From the NCBI GenBank assembly GCA_965276005.1, contig OZ254962.1:2418001-2482000 (forward strand): DNA of 64,000 nucleotides. Reading direction: 5' to 3'. The stretch comes from G965232465 sp965276005. Its GTDB lineage: Bacteria > Pseudomonadota > Alphaproteobacteria > JAQWUY01. Below, one piece after another: positions 27,075 through 36,004 of this stretch (positions are counted from its first letter, which is position 1; each line of letters begins with the position of its first letter). The translations under genes were made by a program, and so were the position numbers. A model generated the notes under the pieces. It was not told the DNA's origin. It searched no databases and saw nothing but the letters and a program-made list of their open reading frames with translations.

Positions 27075-27097
27075 AAAAAAATCTAGGGATTTCCTAG
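27075..27097 (-). terminator. Intrinsic terminator of tRNA-Leu
   Basis: On the minus strand CTAGG-AAATC-CCTAG is followed by a run of seven T, 10 nt downstream of the tRNA CCA end. Confidence 0.7.
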
Positions 27098-27106
27098 CTT
27101 TGACGG

Positions 27107-27193
27107 TGGTGCCTCCGGAGAGAATCGAACTCTCACTCCCATACAGGAACTAGATTTTGAGTCTAGCGCGTCTACCAGTTCCGCCACAGAGGC
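27107..27193 (-). tRNA. tRNA-Leu (anticodon CAA)
   Basis: The minus strand gives a full class II tRNA: acceptor GCCTCTG/CGGAGGC, D-arm TGGCGGAACTGGTAGACGCG, anticodon stem CTAGA/TCTAG with loop CTCAAAA (anticodon CAA, reads UUG), a long variable arm, T-arm GAGAGTTCGATTCTCTC, discriminator A and an encoded CCA. Upstream on the same strand lies TTGACA with a weak TACACA at 18 bp. Confidence 0.95.
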
Positions 27194-27201
27194 ATACAGT
27201 G

Positions 27202-27231
27202 TGTGTACACTGAATCGCTGTGGCATGTCAA
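27202..27231 (-). promoter_or_regulatory. Promoter of tRNA-Leu
   Basis: Reading the minus strand, TTGACA (27231-27226), an 18-bp gap and TACACA (27207-27202) end 8 bp before the tRNA. Confidence 0.5.
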
Positions 27232-27259
27232 TATGTTTTTACATGTTTTTACTTATTTT

Positions 27260-28390
27260 TTATGCTCGACTGTAGCCGATGGCTTGCATGGCGTTTAATC
27301 GGGACAATGCCCGGCTGAATTCGAAGGCGACCAACCCATTGGGGTAAATATGTTTGGGTGGGCAGGTGGCGGTTATCACTAAGCGGGCTTTGTTTTCGTA
27401 TAGGCAATCGATAAACACGATAAAGCGTTTGATAAAACTGGTATTATCCGCCGTTATGGGGGTTACATTTTTGAGTATAATAGTGTGATATTTTTTGGCA
27501 ATTGCCATAAAGTCTTCTGCCCCGAATGCCCCCTCGATAATGTGGGTGTACTGAAATACGCAAGTGCCATTGTTGACCTGTGGCACAGGTACTCGCCTGT
27601 CTCTTACAGCCACTGTGTCTTGGTGCCATGCGTCTTTGACAATATGCTTGGCGGCGGTGGCAATAAAATCGTCTAACAGCTGTTCCCGCTGTGCCAGTGT
27701 TTCCGCATGCCAATAAAACCGCCATTGGTTATCGTCCTCGATGATGCGGTAATCGGTGGGGCTGTTCATATCGTGGGTGTGCATGTGGGCAAAAAACCGT
27801 TTGGCATAGCGTTGAAACACATTATTGCCCACCCCGCCCCGAGGTTTTAATAAGGCGGGCGAAAAGTTCGAAGTGCATACCAACACCCCACCCCGTTCGA
27901 TAATACCCGTAACAATTTGCCCAAACAGCATAGCATCCGCCACATCACCGACCACACATTCGTCGAAACAAAACACCCATGCTTGTTTTATGTACGATTC
28001 GATGACTCGATTCATTATATGTGATTCGTTGACGGTGTTATCGCTATACTGTTTTAAGCGGGTGTTGACATCGAGTAAAAATTGATGCAGATGAAAATAC
28101 AGTTTTTTGTCTGTAGGGGCGGTTTCATAAAAGCACTGTAACAATACGGTTTTCCCATTGCCCACGGTGCCGTGTATATATATACCTTTGGGTGGGGCGG
28201 GGGCGGTATCTACAGGATACTTTTTTTTAGCAAAAAACCATTTAAACAGCCCCTGTTTTTGTGGCGGTGCATATGTTAATAATTGCCGATGCAAAAAGTC
28301 CATGTGTACTAGTGCCTGCCGCTGGTTTGTGTCGTTGCGAATATCCCCCGCTGTTACCATTTGGTCATAATAATCAGAGGGCGATTGCAT
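27260..28390 (-). CDS. zapE: Cell division ATPase ZapE (AFG1-like)
   Basis: 376 residues. Walker A GTVGNGKT near residue 74 and Walker B FCFDE near residue 142 belong to the AFG1/ZapE AAA-like family. ZapE associates with the FtsZ ring in proteobacteria; the mitochondrial relative Afg1 helps respiratory-complex quality control. Length is normal. It precedes accA's downstream end on the same strand (accA stops 36 bp upstream of its start), so the genes may be co-transcribed. Confidence 0.92.
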   Translation of the reverse strand: MQSPSDYYDQMVTAGDIRNDTNQRQALVHMDFLHRQLLTYAPPQKQGLFKWFFAKKKYPVDTAPAPPKGIYIHGTVGNGKTVLLQCFYETAPTDKKLYFHLHQFLLDVNTRLKQYSDNTVNESHIMNRVIESYIKQAWVFCFDECVVGDVADAMLFGQIVTGIIERGGVLVCTSNFSPALLKPRGGVGNNVFQRYAKRFFAHMHTHDMNSPTDYRIIEDDNQWRFYWHAETLAQREQLLDDFIATAAKHIVKDAWHQDTVAVRDRRVPVPQVNNGTCVFQYTHIIEGAFGAEDFMAIAKKYHTIILKNVTPITADNTSFIKRFIVFIDCLYENKARLVITATCPPKHIYPNGLVAFEFSRALSRLNAMQAIGYSRA

Positions 28391-28426
28391 TGTCGGTATC
28401 CGTATGGGGGTAGGTGTTAGGGAAAC

Positions 28427-29368
28427 TTATCTGCCGATTGCCAAGAATTTTTCCGCCCGCTTGGCAACCAGCTCGTCGACCGGCACATGCAGCAGGTCGT
28501 TTAAAGCGGTATCGAGGGTTTTTGCCACTGCATCGATGGTCTCGTGCTTGTGGCGGTGGGCACCGCCCACAGGCTCAGCGATAATACCATCGATTATCTT
28601 TAATGCCAACAAGTCATCAGCGGTCATTTTTAAGGCGTCTGCTGCATCCGCTGCATACTCTGCGGATCGCCACAAAATAGACGCACAGCCCTCTGGGGAA
28701 ATGACCGAATACACAGAATTTGCCAACATAAACACTTTGTCTGCTGTGGCGATAGCGATGGCACCGCCGCTGCCCCCTTCGCCGATGATAACCGATACGA
28801 ACGGTACTTTAATACGCAGACATTTTTCGATACCTGCGGCGATGGCTTCGGCTTGTCCCCGTTGTTCTGCTTCTTGACCGGGAAAAGCCCCGGCAGTGTC
28901 GACTAGGGAAATGACGGGAATACCAAACCTGTCCGCCATATCCATTAAGCGTTGGGCTTTGCGGTATCCTTCGGGTTTGGCAGACCCAAAGTTATGTTGC
29001 ATACGGCTGGCGGTATCGAAGCCTTTTTCCTGTCCTAAAATAGCAACGCTTCGCCCTCGAAACCGCCCAAAGCCGGCGATTAACGCTTCATCCTCACCAA
29101 AACGGCGGTCGCCGGCAATGGGTATAAAATCCTCGATTATGCGATCGATATAATCGACAAAGTGTGGACGGTCTGGGTGTCGTGCCACTTTTACCCGTTG
29201 CCATGCGGTCAATTCAGAATATATTTTTTCCAATTGTCGATCGACTTTTTGTTGCAAGGCGTCCAAATCAGACAAAATATTCACCCCGTCCGTGTGGGTT
29301 ATTGCCTTTAATTCGGCAATTTTTGCCTCCAAATCTGCAACACTTTTTTCAAAATCAAGATAAGTCAT
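28427..29368 (-). CDS. accA: Acetyl-CoA carboxylase carboxyltransferase subunit alpha
   Basis: 313 residues from the ATG at 29368, which has GAGGGA 5 nt upstream and gives the family start MTYLDFEKSVADLE. Transfers carboxyl from carboxybiotin to acetyl-CoA with AccD, starting fatty-acid synthesis. Conserved text: FIPIAGDRRFGEDEA, DTAGAFPGQEAEQRGQAEAIA and GEGGSGGAIAIA (oxyanion glycine loop). accA beside xerD is a standard alphaproteobacterial arrangement. Confidence 0.96.
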   Translation of the reverse strand: MTYLDFEKSVADLEAKIAELKAITHTDGVNILSDLDALQQKVDRQLEKIYSELTAWQRVKVARHPDRPHFVDYIDRIIEDFIPIAGDRRFGEDEALIAGFGRFRGRSVAILGQEKGFDTASRMQHNFGSAKPEGYRKAQRLMDMADRFGIPVISLVDTAGAFPGQEAEQRGQAEAIAAGIEKCLRIKVPFVSVIIGEGGSGGAIAIATADKVFMLANSVYSVISPEGCASILWRSAEYAADAADALKMTADDLLALKIIDGIIAEPVGGAHRHKHETIDAVAKTLDTALNDLLHVPVDELVAKRAEKFLAIGR

Positions 29369-29435
29369 AATCCCTCGTAGCTTAAAACATCCATCGACAG
29401 TGTTATACCACATAGTTACTGTAAAAAAAACCTTT

Positions 29436-30368
29436 TTAAATATTATCTACTTCGGTAAGGGGATGATTTTCCCCCACCAGCTGTTTAATACGGTGATTGA
29501 GAATATGCGTATATATTTGCGTCGTGGAAATATCAGCGTGTCCTAGCATCTGTTGCACTGCCCGCAAATCCGCCCCCCCGTGTAATAAATGGGTGGCAAA
29601 CGCATGGCGCAGGGTGTGGGGACTGATATGGGTCGGGTCAAGCCCGGCACACACCGCCAAATGCTTTATCATTTGAAACACTCGTTGGCGGGTAAGGTGC
29701 GGGGTTTTGGTGCCACTGGAGGGAAACAAATAGTCTTGTGATTGCCGGTGGGTTACAAACGATTCCCGAATATCTAAATACGCCAGCAACGCCGACTTGG
29801 CATCAGCGGATAGGGGGACAATCCGTTGTTTACCACCCTTGCCGGTGATAAACAACACATCGGCAAAATCGCCCTGTTGCCGCAACATATTATACACCGC
29901 CGACACGGGCAAGGTCACCAATTCGCTCACCCGCAACCCTGTTGCATATAATATTTCCATAATACAGTACAGACGGACTTCGTCCGTGTTGGTGACATGT
30001 TTGGCTTGTTGTAACAACATATCTACGGCGTCTATGGACAAATCGGTCGGCAATTTTTGTGCCAGCTTTGGGGTGGGAATAGGGTGGGCGGGATCGGTTT
30101 TTATATGTGTGTCTAACACCAAAAAGCGATACAGTTGTTTTACCGCCGATACATGACGGGCAACACTGGTCATACCCAACCCATCGTGTTGTAGCGTTTG
30201 TATCCAATCGATAATATCTTGAGTGGTGATGTCTGTTACTTGTTTGTTATGGGCGTGGGCATATGTGATAAACTTTTGTAAATCCCGTTCGTAGGCTAGT
30301 ACCGTATTGTGGCTGATACCTTGCACCGCTCGTTTGTATTGTAAAAACTGTGTAATAAGATGGCTCAT
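29436..30368 (-). CDS. xerD: Tyrosine recombinase XerD
   Basis: 310 residues. N-terminal SAM-like core-binding domain (1-90), then a catalytic domain with the first Arg in ATGLRVSELVTL (about 155), Lys in TGKGGKQR, HTLRHAFATHLLHGG (H-x-x-R) and the nucleophile Tyr in STTQIYTH (about 288). It resolves chromosome dimers at dif together with XerC during division. Position next to accA supports XerD rather than a phage integrase. Confidence 0.93.
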   Translation of the reverse strand: MSHLITQFLQYKRAVQGISHNTVLAYERDLQKFITYAHAHNKQVTDITTQDIIDWIQTLQHDGLGMTSVARHVSAVKQLYRFLVLDTHIKTDPAHPIPTPKLAQKLPTDLSIDAVDMLLQQAKHVTNTDEVRLYCIMEILYATGLRVSELVTLPVSAVYNMLRQQGDFADVLFITGKGGKQRIVPLSADAKSALLAYLDIRESFVTHRQSQDYLFPSSGTKTPHLTRQRVFQMIKHLAVCAGLDPTHISPHTLRHAFATHLLHGGADLRAVQQMLGHADISTTQIYTHILNHRIKQLVGENHPLTEVDNI

Positions 30369-30385
30369 ACTTTAGCACAGCTGCC

Positions 30386-32761
30386 TTACCACGGATTATA
30401 AGTGTTGCGTTCATAGGCAATTTGTGCCGCCAGTTTTGCATATCCAATGTCATATAGCAGCGTATATACCTTTGCCATTTCCATATGGCTGATGTCCACC
30501 CGTTCGACAAACGGCTTGATAGCCAACACCACCGGCAAAGCGTTTACGGCTCGATTGTATTTTACTTGCAAAGTGCGTATATGGGCGGGGGCGATAATGT
30601 CTTGTATAAGCAACGGGGTCATGTCCGCCAGCTGTTGCCAGTAGGCATTGCCGACCACACAGCCAAGCGATTCCAAAGTCATAAATGCTTCGCTGATGCG
30701 GTATACGGCGTTGTCCGCATCTGTTTTGGTTACATATGCCATCCATTCACTGGGGTTTAGGGGGCGGTCGCCGCATCCGCCTTTGGCGGCGGTGAATGTT
30801 TTGACATTGTGGGTGGTGTCTGGTGCAGATGTTAAAATTTGGTACAATGTCCGTTCGTACCATAACCGCATGGGGTTGTGCTGTGCCCAACTCTCAGCCG
30901 TATCATAATACCCAGATGCGTATAAAATGCCGGCGATGCGTTTCGATTGAGGGTGAGTATAAGCGGGGATTTTTTGCAACAACGGGGCAAACAACCGCAC
31001 AGTGGTCATACGGTCGTTATAGTTGGTTTCCCTATCTATTTGTTGCAATATAATATCAATTAAGCGATCCGTGTTGGCGTTTGGGGTGCGGGTGTCTTGT
31101 TCCGATACCCGTACTGCTTGTTGGTATGATAATGCCCGTAGCCAGTACGGCATGTGGGCATAGCGTATATCTTGCGTTTCTGATTCTAAGGCAACATCAA
31201 ACGGCATTTCCCCTGTATTAGGGGTGGGCACATACGGGACAACGGTCTGATACACTACACCGACAAATGAAGCGGGAATCGACCGTTGTTTAAACAACTG
31301 ATACGCATAATACGCCCGTTGGTCATCAGGTACCGCCAAGTTTTGTAACAGCCCATAATAGGACGCCATATCCGCATCGACCGGCACATCGACACCAAAT
31401 CCCAATGCCCGCATCAAATGCACCGTCCAAATGTTTATATCGATACCCGTATCAGGGTCAATATCTGTGCCTTTTAAACCAAATTCTATCAGTGCTTGAA
31501 ACCCTTCGGGCAATGGATTTTGTGCATTTTTAAACGCTTCTTCGACCCCTGCCACATTGCCATCGAGAGTCAGACATAAAATATGCGTGCGTTCCCAAAA
31601 TGCTTGTGTTTTGACTTTATCGGGCTGCATATGCCACAGCCCGCACAAAGACGCATTGTCAAAATAGGCAATATGTATTTTTGCCAACGAATCCGCATAG
31701 CGGGTTACCCGCATGTCATAGGGGATAGTGTGCAACAATTTTTGGGCATCGACCAACCGTCCCGCATTCATTAACGCTTGCAGGCGAAACGCAAAAATGT
31801 CGCCCGCTTGTTGTGTGCTTTTGGGTACGGGGGTGCCGGACAACACCACCCGCTTTAAAGTTTGGTCGTAGGCATAAGAACTGCTCCCCGAATCCGCTTG
31901 TTGCAACGCATTTAGCACTTTTACATAATCGTAATCTTGCCAATATGTGGCTTTGATACCGCCGCTTTTTGGACTGTATAAACCGATGGTATCGGCTTGT
32001 AAAAGGCTGATTTTTTTGGCTTTTTTGGGCAGCGGATCGGGCAGCGGATAAAACACCCGATGCGAATCGCCAAAGGTGTAAAAGAAGTTCGCCTCATCCG
32101 CTAATCGTGTCACCATTTGTTCGTGGGTTTCTGGGTTGACAACCACCACCTCTTCAAAGATGACCTCTTCACCGATAGTCTCTGCATCAGTTGTATCTAT
32201 GGTTATATCTGTGGTTGCATCTGTTTTTGGCGGGGGCGTATCGGGTGTAGGCTGTGGGGCGGTTGGGGCGGTTGCCCGCTCTTGGGGTGCCTGTGTGTCT
32301 CTAGGTTTTGTGGGTTCTGCAGTTTCTACAGTCTCTGCAGGCACTGTTGCCGCTTCATTTTCTGGCGGTTGCGGTATGGTGGTGTTTTGTGGTTCTGTTA
32401 TTGCCGTTGGTGGTGTTGCGTTATCGCCACAGTTGGGATCCGTGTTAGGCACTTGGAAAATTTTACCGTCTCTGGTGACGATTTTCGGTTTACACACCAC
32501 CTTTTGTGGCGTGGGTGTGGTCGCAGGCTGAGGCTTGGCGGGGGGGGCATCGTCGACAACAATCACATTGTCCAACGACAACGATTCTAAGCTCTCGGGC
32601 AAGTCCATGCCCAAAGGTTGTGATTCGTCTTCTTTGGTACGGGCGACGACAATATTTTCACTTTTGTCCTGATATATGGAAGTGTCTTGCTGCACCGTAT
32701 CATCAGCGTACACGGATACCCCGCCTAGACATATAAAACTTATGACAAATCGAAACCGCAT
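30386..32761 (-). CDS. Large exported protein of unknown function between xerD and aroK
   Basis: 791 residues from the ATG at 32761; this start gives a clean signal peptide (MRFRFVISF...VSVYA). Residues about 25-190 are a proline/threonine/alanine-rich, disordered segment; residues about 200-791 are helical and may be TPR-like (ALQQADSGSS, FRLQALMNAGRLVDAQKLL, NAGR..A..L). Proteins of similar build occupy the slot between xerD and aroK in many alphaproteobacteria, sometimes annotated as antifreeze-glycopeptide-related. Likely periplasmic; function unknown. Confidence 0.75.
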   Translation of the reverse strand: MRFRFVISFICLGGVSVYADDTVQQDTSIYQDKSENIVVARTKEDESQPLGMDLPESLESLSLDNVIVVDDAPPAKPQPATTPTPQKVVCKPKIVTRDGKIFQVPNTDPNCGDNATPPTAITEPQNTTIPQPPENEAATVPAETVETAEPTKPRDTQAPQERATAPTAPQPTPDTPPPKTDATTDITIDTTDAETIGEEVIFEEVVVVNPETHEQMVTRLADEANFFYTFGDSHRVFYPLPDPLPKKAKKISLLQADTIGLYSPKSGGIKATYWQDYDYVKVLNALQQADSGSSSYAYDQTLKRVVLSGTPVPKSTQQAGDIFAFRLQALMNAGRLVDAQKLLHTIPYDMRVTRYADSLAKIHIAYFDNASLCGLWHMQPDKVKTQAFWERTHILCLTLDGNVAGVEEAFKNAQNPLPEGFQALIEFGLKGTDIDPDTGIDINIWTVHLMRALGFGVDVPVDADMASYYGLLQNLAVPDDQRAYYAYQLFKQRSIPASFVGVVYQTVVPYVPTPNTGEMPFDVALESETQDIRYAHMPYWLRALSYQQAVRVSEQDTRTPNANTDRLIDIILQQIDRETNYNDRMTTVRLFAPLLQKIPAYTHPQSKRIAGILYASGYYDTAESWAQHNPMRLWYERTLYQILTSAPDTTHNVKTFTAAKGGCGDRPLNPSEWMAYVTKTDADNAVYRISEAFMTLESLGCVVGNAYWQQLADMTPLLIQDIIAPAHIRTLQVKYNRAVNALPVVLAIKPFVERVDISHMEMAKVYTLLYDIGYAKLAAQIAYERNTYNPW

Positions 32762-32791
32762 ATGGGTATACCTATTGTTGTACCACATCAT

Positions 32792-32914
32792 TTAACGAAT
32801 GGTTTTTACGACCGTTTGCTGGATGACAGAATCAGACAAAAAACCCGCATAAATAAACACCGCTAGTACGGCAACAATCACCACAAATATAATGGCTTTT
32901 AACAAGAAAGACAT
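32792..32914 (-). CDS. 40-residue membrane protein
   Basis: Starts at the ATG at 32914 inside a longer spurious frame and reads MSFLLKAIIFVVIVAVLAVF then IYAGFLSDSVIQQTVVKTIR. One strong transmembrane helix (residues 5-27) with a short polar tail. A purine stretch (GGGAAAAAG) lies upstream. It ends 30 bp before the large exported protein on the same strand, so the two are probably one transcript. No named family. Confidence 0.6.
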   Translation of the reverse strand: MSFLLKAIIFVVIVAVLAVFIYAGFLSDSVIQQTVVKTIR

Positions 32915-32950
32915 GTTCTTTTTCCCAATGTTAGTAAAATAATATGTTAC

Positions 32951-32995
32951 ATTATACATTTTTTTGTCGTTTTTGCAGTACAAAAAATATATAAT
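32951..32995. promoter_or_regulatory. Divergent promoter region aroK / small membrane protein
   Basis: Plus strand: TATAAT at 32990-32995 with weak TTGTCG at 32965-32970. Minus strand: TATAAT at 32956-32951. The two -10 boxes face away from each other across 33 bp. The plus-strand start would fall at or beside the aroK ATG. Confidence 0.5.
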
Positions 32996-33002
32996 GTGGT
33001 TT

Positions 33003-33572
33003 ATGACACATAAATCAGCAAAAACCCCCCTAATGCCCCTGTCGATGCCCGTGTGTCTGGTGGGCATGCCGGGGGCAGGGAAGTCGGTGACAGGGCAAGA
33101 AATTGCCAAGCGGTTGGGGGTGCCTTTTTTTGATGCGGATACGGAAATTGAGATTGCCGCTAATATGTCCATATGCGAATTGTTTGCCAAATATGGCGAA
33201 GATACTTTTCGACAAGGGGAATGTCGTGTGATGAAACGGTTGTTATCAGATAAACCCTGTGTCGTTGCCACAGGGGGTGGGGCGTTTATCAACGATACCA
33301 CCCGGCAGGTGATTCAAGCCGCCGCCACCAGTGTATATCTACATATTCCCCTGTCGATTTTGTGGCAACGGGTGCGGGAAAAGGCACATCGTCCGTTACT
33401 GGCAAAACCCAACAGTCAACACATATTGCAACAGATGTACGCAACCCGTACCCCTATTTACCAGCATGCCCATATCAATGTGTCCTATCATAATGAAGAT
33501 ATAGCGGAAAACGCCGACCGTATCACACAACAGATTTTAACATATATGAAAAAGCACCATGACACCCCCTAA
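33003..33572 (+). CDS. aroK: Shikimate kinase
   Basis: Phosphorylates shikimate in chorismate synthesis. 189 residues from the ATG at 33003; an upstream ATG at 32964 would lie inside the promoter. Walker A GMPGAGKSVTG begins near residue 21; DADTEIE and RQGECRVMKRLL bind shikimate, and VATGGGAF is the conserved glycine loop. With TATAAT ending 7 nt before this ATG, the message may be leaderless. The end overlaps aroB by 14 bp. Confidence 0.93.
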   Translation: MTHKSAKTPLMPLSMPVCLVGMPGAGKSVTGQEIAKRLGVPFFDADTEIEIAANMSICELFAKYGEDTFRQGECRVMKRLLSDKPCVVATGGGAFINDTTRQVIQAAATSVYLHIPLSILWQRVREKAHRPLLAKPNSQHILQQMYATRTPIYQHAHINVSYHNEDIAENADRITQQILTYMKKHHDTP

Positions 33573-34710
33573 TACAGATGTTCCTATACCCTCCGTACAG
33601 ACTGTTCCTGTGGCACTTGACAACGCCCGCAGCTATGATATTCACATTGGCGAAGGGTTGCTACAAATGGTGGGTGTACACGCCCGCCGTATGACCCCGC
33701 TGGCATATATCATAGTGGTCATCGATGAAAACGCCCTAAATAGCGGGCATTTTGATAGTGTGCGTACAAGTCTGCAATCCGCCGGTATATCCCCCCGTGT
33801 GTACACAGTCAAAAGTGGTGAAGACTCAAAATCTTTTGCCGTGTATACACGGCTTATGGAACAGATTCTTAATGACGGTATCGAACGCCAAACCGCCTTA
33901 ATTGCTATGGGCGGGGGCGTGGTGGGCGATTTGGGCGGATTTATTGCCTCCAGCCTGTTGCGAGGCATACGCTTTATGCAGATTCCTACCACCTTGTTAT
34001 CACAAGTCGATAGCTCGGTGGGTGGTAAAACTGGTATTAACGCAACAGCGGGCAAAAACTTAGTGGGGGCGTTTTATCAACCGTCTGTGGTGCTGGTCGA
34101 TATACACACTTTAAACACTTTGCCCGCCCGTCATATGGCTTCGGGGTATGCGGAAATTGTCAAATATGGCTGTATTATCGATGGGGCATTTTTTCACTGG
34201 TTGTCGACACATGGCGACAAAGTGGTACGGCGTGACCCGTCCGCCCTCATCCATGCTATTCGCACCAGTTGTCATTGTAAAGCCGACATCGTTAGCAAAG
34301 ACGAACATGAAACCCATGTACGGGCGGTGTTAAACTTGGGGCATACTTTTGCCCATGCCCTAGAAACTGTCACCAAATACAGTGGCGTACTGTTGCATGG
34401 CGAAGCCGTGTCTATCGGTATAATACTGGCGTATAAAACTGCCCACCACATGGGGGTAAGTACCCCATCGGATGTACAACAAGTGATACAAACCTTGCGG
34501 TTGGGGCGGTTAAAAACCAACTTGGGACAAGTGGATTTTGCGTTTGATGCGGATACATTAACCGCTGCCATGTATAAAGACAAAAAAGTATCACAGGGAA
34601 AAATCCGTTTTGTTATCCCCCGTGGTATCGGCGATGCAACGGTTACGGACAACATCGATATGGACTTTATCCACCGTTTGTGGCAACAACACATTGAGGT
34701 ACGGCTATGA
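33559..34710 (+). CDS. aroB: 3-dehydroquinate synthase
   Basis: NAD- and metal-dependent cyclisation of DAHP to 3-dehydroquinate. 383 residues. GGGVVGDLGGF binds NAD, IPTTLLSQVDSSVGGKTGIN is the hallmark active-site stretch, and EIVKYG, NLGHTFAHALE and HGEAVSIG supply metal ligands and catalytic residues. Overlaps aroK by 14 bp and the CNNM/CBS gene by 4 bp, so the three form one operon. Confidence 0.96.
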   Translation: MTPPNTDVPIPSVQTVPVALDNARSYDIHIGEGLLQMVGVHARRMTPLAYIIVVIDENALNSGHFDSVRTSLQSAGISPRVYTVKSGEDSKSFAVYTRLMEQILNDGIERQTALIAMGGGVVGDLGGFIASSLLRGIRFMQIPTTLLSQVDSSVGGKTGINATAGKNLVGAFYQPSVVLVDIHTLNTLPARHMASGYAEIVKYGCIIDGAFFHWLSTHGDKVVRRDPSALIHAIRTSCHCKADIVSKDEHETHVRAVLNLGHTFAHALETVTKYSGVLLHGEAVSIGIILAYKTAHHMGVSTPSDVQQVIQTLRLGRLKTNLGQVDFAFDADTLTAAMYKDKKVSQGKIRFVIPRGIGDATVTDNIDMDFIHRLWQQHIEVRL

Positions 34711-35960
34711 CCATTATCGAAATTGGTATTCACATTGTCAGTATTGTATTGCTTATTTGCATATCTGGTACTTTTTCTGGTACAGAAACCGCTATTACCG
34801 CCGTCAGTAAAGCCCGTTTGACTCGATTAAGCAAAGAGGACAACCGCAAGGCAACCGCTTTGTTACAGCTCCTTGAAAACACAGAACGGTTAATCGGGGT
34901 GTTGTTATTAGGCAATAACTTTGTCAATATTTTGGCATCTGCTTTGGCAACCAGCTTGTTTTTATACCTGTTTGGTGATGGGGGTGTGTTGGCGACTACG
35001 GTGATTATGACCGTATTGGTGGTGATTTTTGCCGAAGTGTTGCCCAAAGTATACGCTTTGTCGAATACCGAGCGGATGGCGTTGTTCATATACCCGCTGC
35101 TAAAATATGTGGTTATCGTCTTAACCCCGTTTAATGTGGCGGTTATGAGTGTGGTCGATTTCCTGTTAAAGCCGTTGGGATTGCAGCAAAAAGACACCAG
35201 CCAAGAACAGGAAGAAGAATTAAGGGGTGCCATCGAACTACACGATGGCGAAGACCCGGATTACAAACACGAACGGGATATGTTGCGATCGATTATGGAT
35301 CTGGACGATATGTCGATTAACGAATGCTTTACCCACCGTCAAAATGTTATTAGCCTCGATGTTAACGATGCTAGTGAAACTTTGATAAACACTGCAGTAC
35401 ATGCCCCGTATTCGCATTTTCCGCTCACCGATGGCACAGAAAATATCATCGGTATCATACGGGAAAAATCCTTGATGCAAGAATACCGTAGGTCGATCGT
35501 TAAGCAAAAACACATCAACCTAAAACATGCCACCTTAGACCCGTGGTTTGTCCAAGAAAGCACCTCGATTTTAGACCAATTGCAATCGTTTCGGGATACG
35601 GGCAATCACATGGCAATCGTTGTCGATGAATACGGGTCGTATATGGGGGTGATTACCCTAAAAGACATTTTGCATGTCATCGTTGGCGATGTGCAGCAAA
35701 CGGACGCTTCGCCCAATTTACGCATGCTTAGCGATGGCACTTATGTATTCGACGGCGACGAATCCATTCGCAACATCAACCGGGAGCTGGATTGGGATAT
35801 ATCGGACGAACACGCATCGACCATAGCAGGGTACCTTATCCATCGCTGTCAAGCCCTGCCGAAACAAGGTCAAATATTTCGCTTCGACGACATGGAATTT
35901 ACAGTTGCCAAAAGAGAACAGCAACAAATTACCAAATTAAGGGTAAGAATCGCAAAATAA
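34707..35960 (+). CDS. CNNM/CBS-domain (HlyC/CorC family) transporter
   Basis: 417 residues. Residues 1-195 form the DUF21/CNNM membrane domain (GTFSGTETAITAVSKARL, LLGNNFVNILASALAT). Two CBS domains follow (about 205-325, with the linker VVDEYGSYMGVITLKDI), then a CorC_HlyC domain at the end. Family members move or control Mg2+/Co2+ and were named for haemolysis only by history. Starts inside the aroB stop (ATGA). The same position beside aroB is usual in alphaproteobacteria. Confidence 0.92.
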   Translation: MTIIEIGIHIVSIVLLICISGTFSGTETAITAVSKARLTRLSKEDNRKATALLQLLENTERLIGVLLLGNNFVNILASALATSLFLYLFGDGGVLATTVIMTVLVVIFAEVLPKVYALSNTERMALFIYPLLKYVVIVLTPFNVAVMSVVDFLLKPLGLQQKDTSQEQEEELRGAIELHDGEDPDYKHERDMLRSIMDLDDMSINECFTHRQNVISLDVNDASETLINTAVHAPYSHFPLTDGTENIIGIIREKSLMQEYRRSIVKQKHINLKHATLDPWFVQESTSILDQLQSFRDTGNHMAIVVDEYGSYMGVITLKDILHVIVGDVQQTDASPNLRMLSDGTYVFDGDESIRNINRELDWDISDEHASTIAGYLIHRCQALPKQGQIFRFDDMEFTVAKREQQQITKLRVRIAK

Positions 35961-36004
35961 TTCTCCCGTAATCGGGTATATGAGAATATATATACTGTGT
36001 TTTG

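Noticed and set aside
32915..33301. Long N-terminal extension of the 40-residue membrane protein
   Set aside because: The extension is antisense to aroK; only the last 40 residues form a sensible protein.
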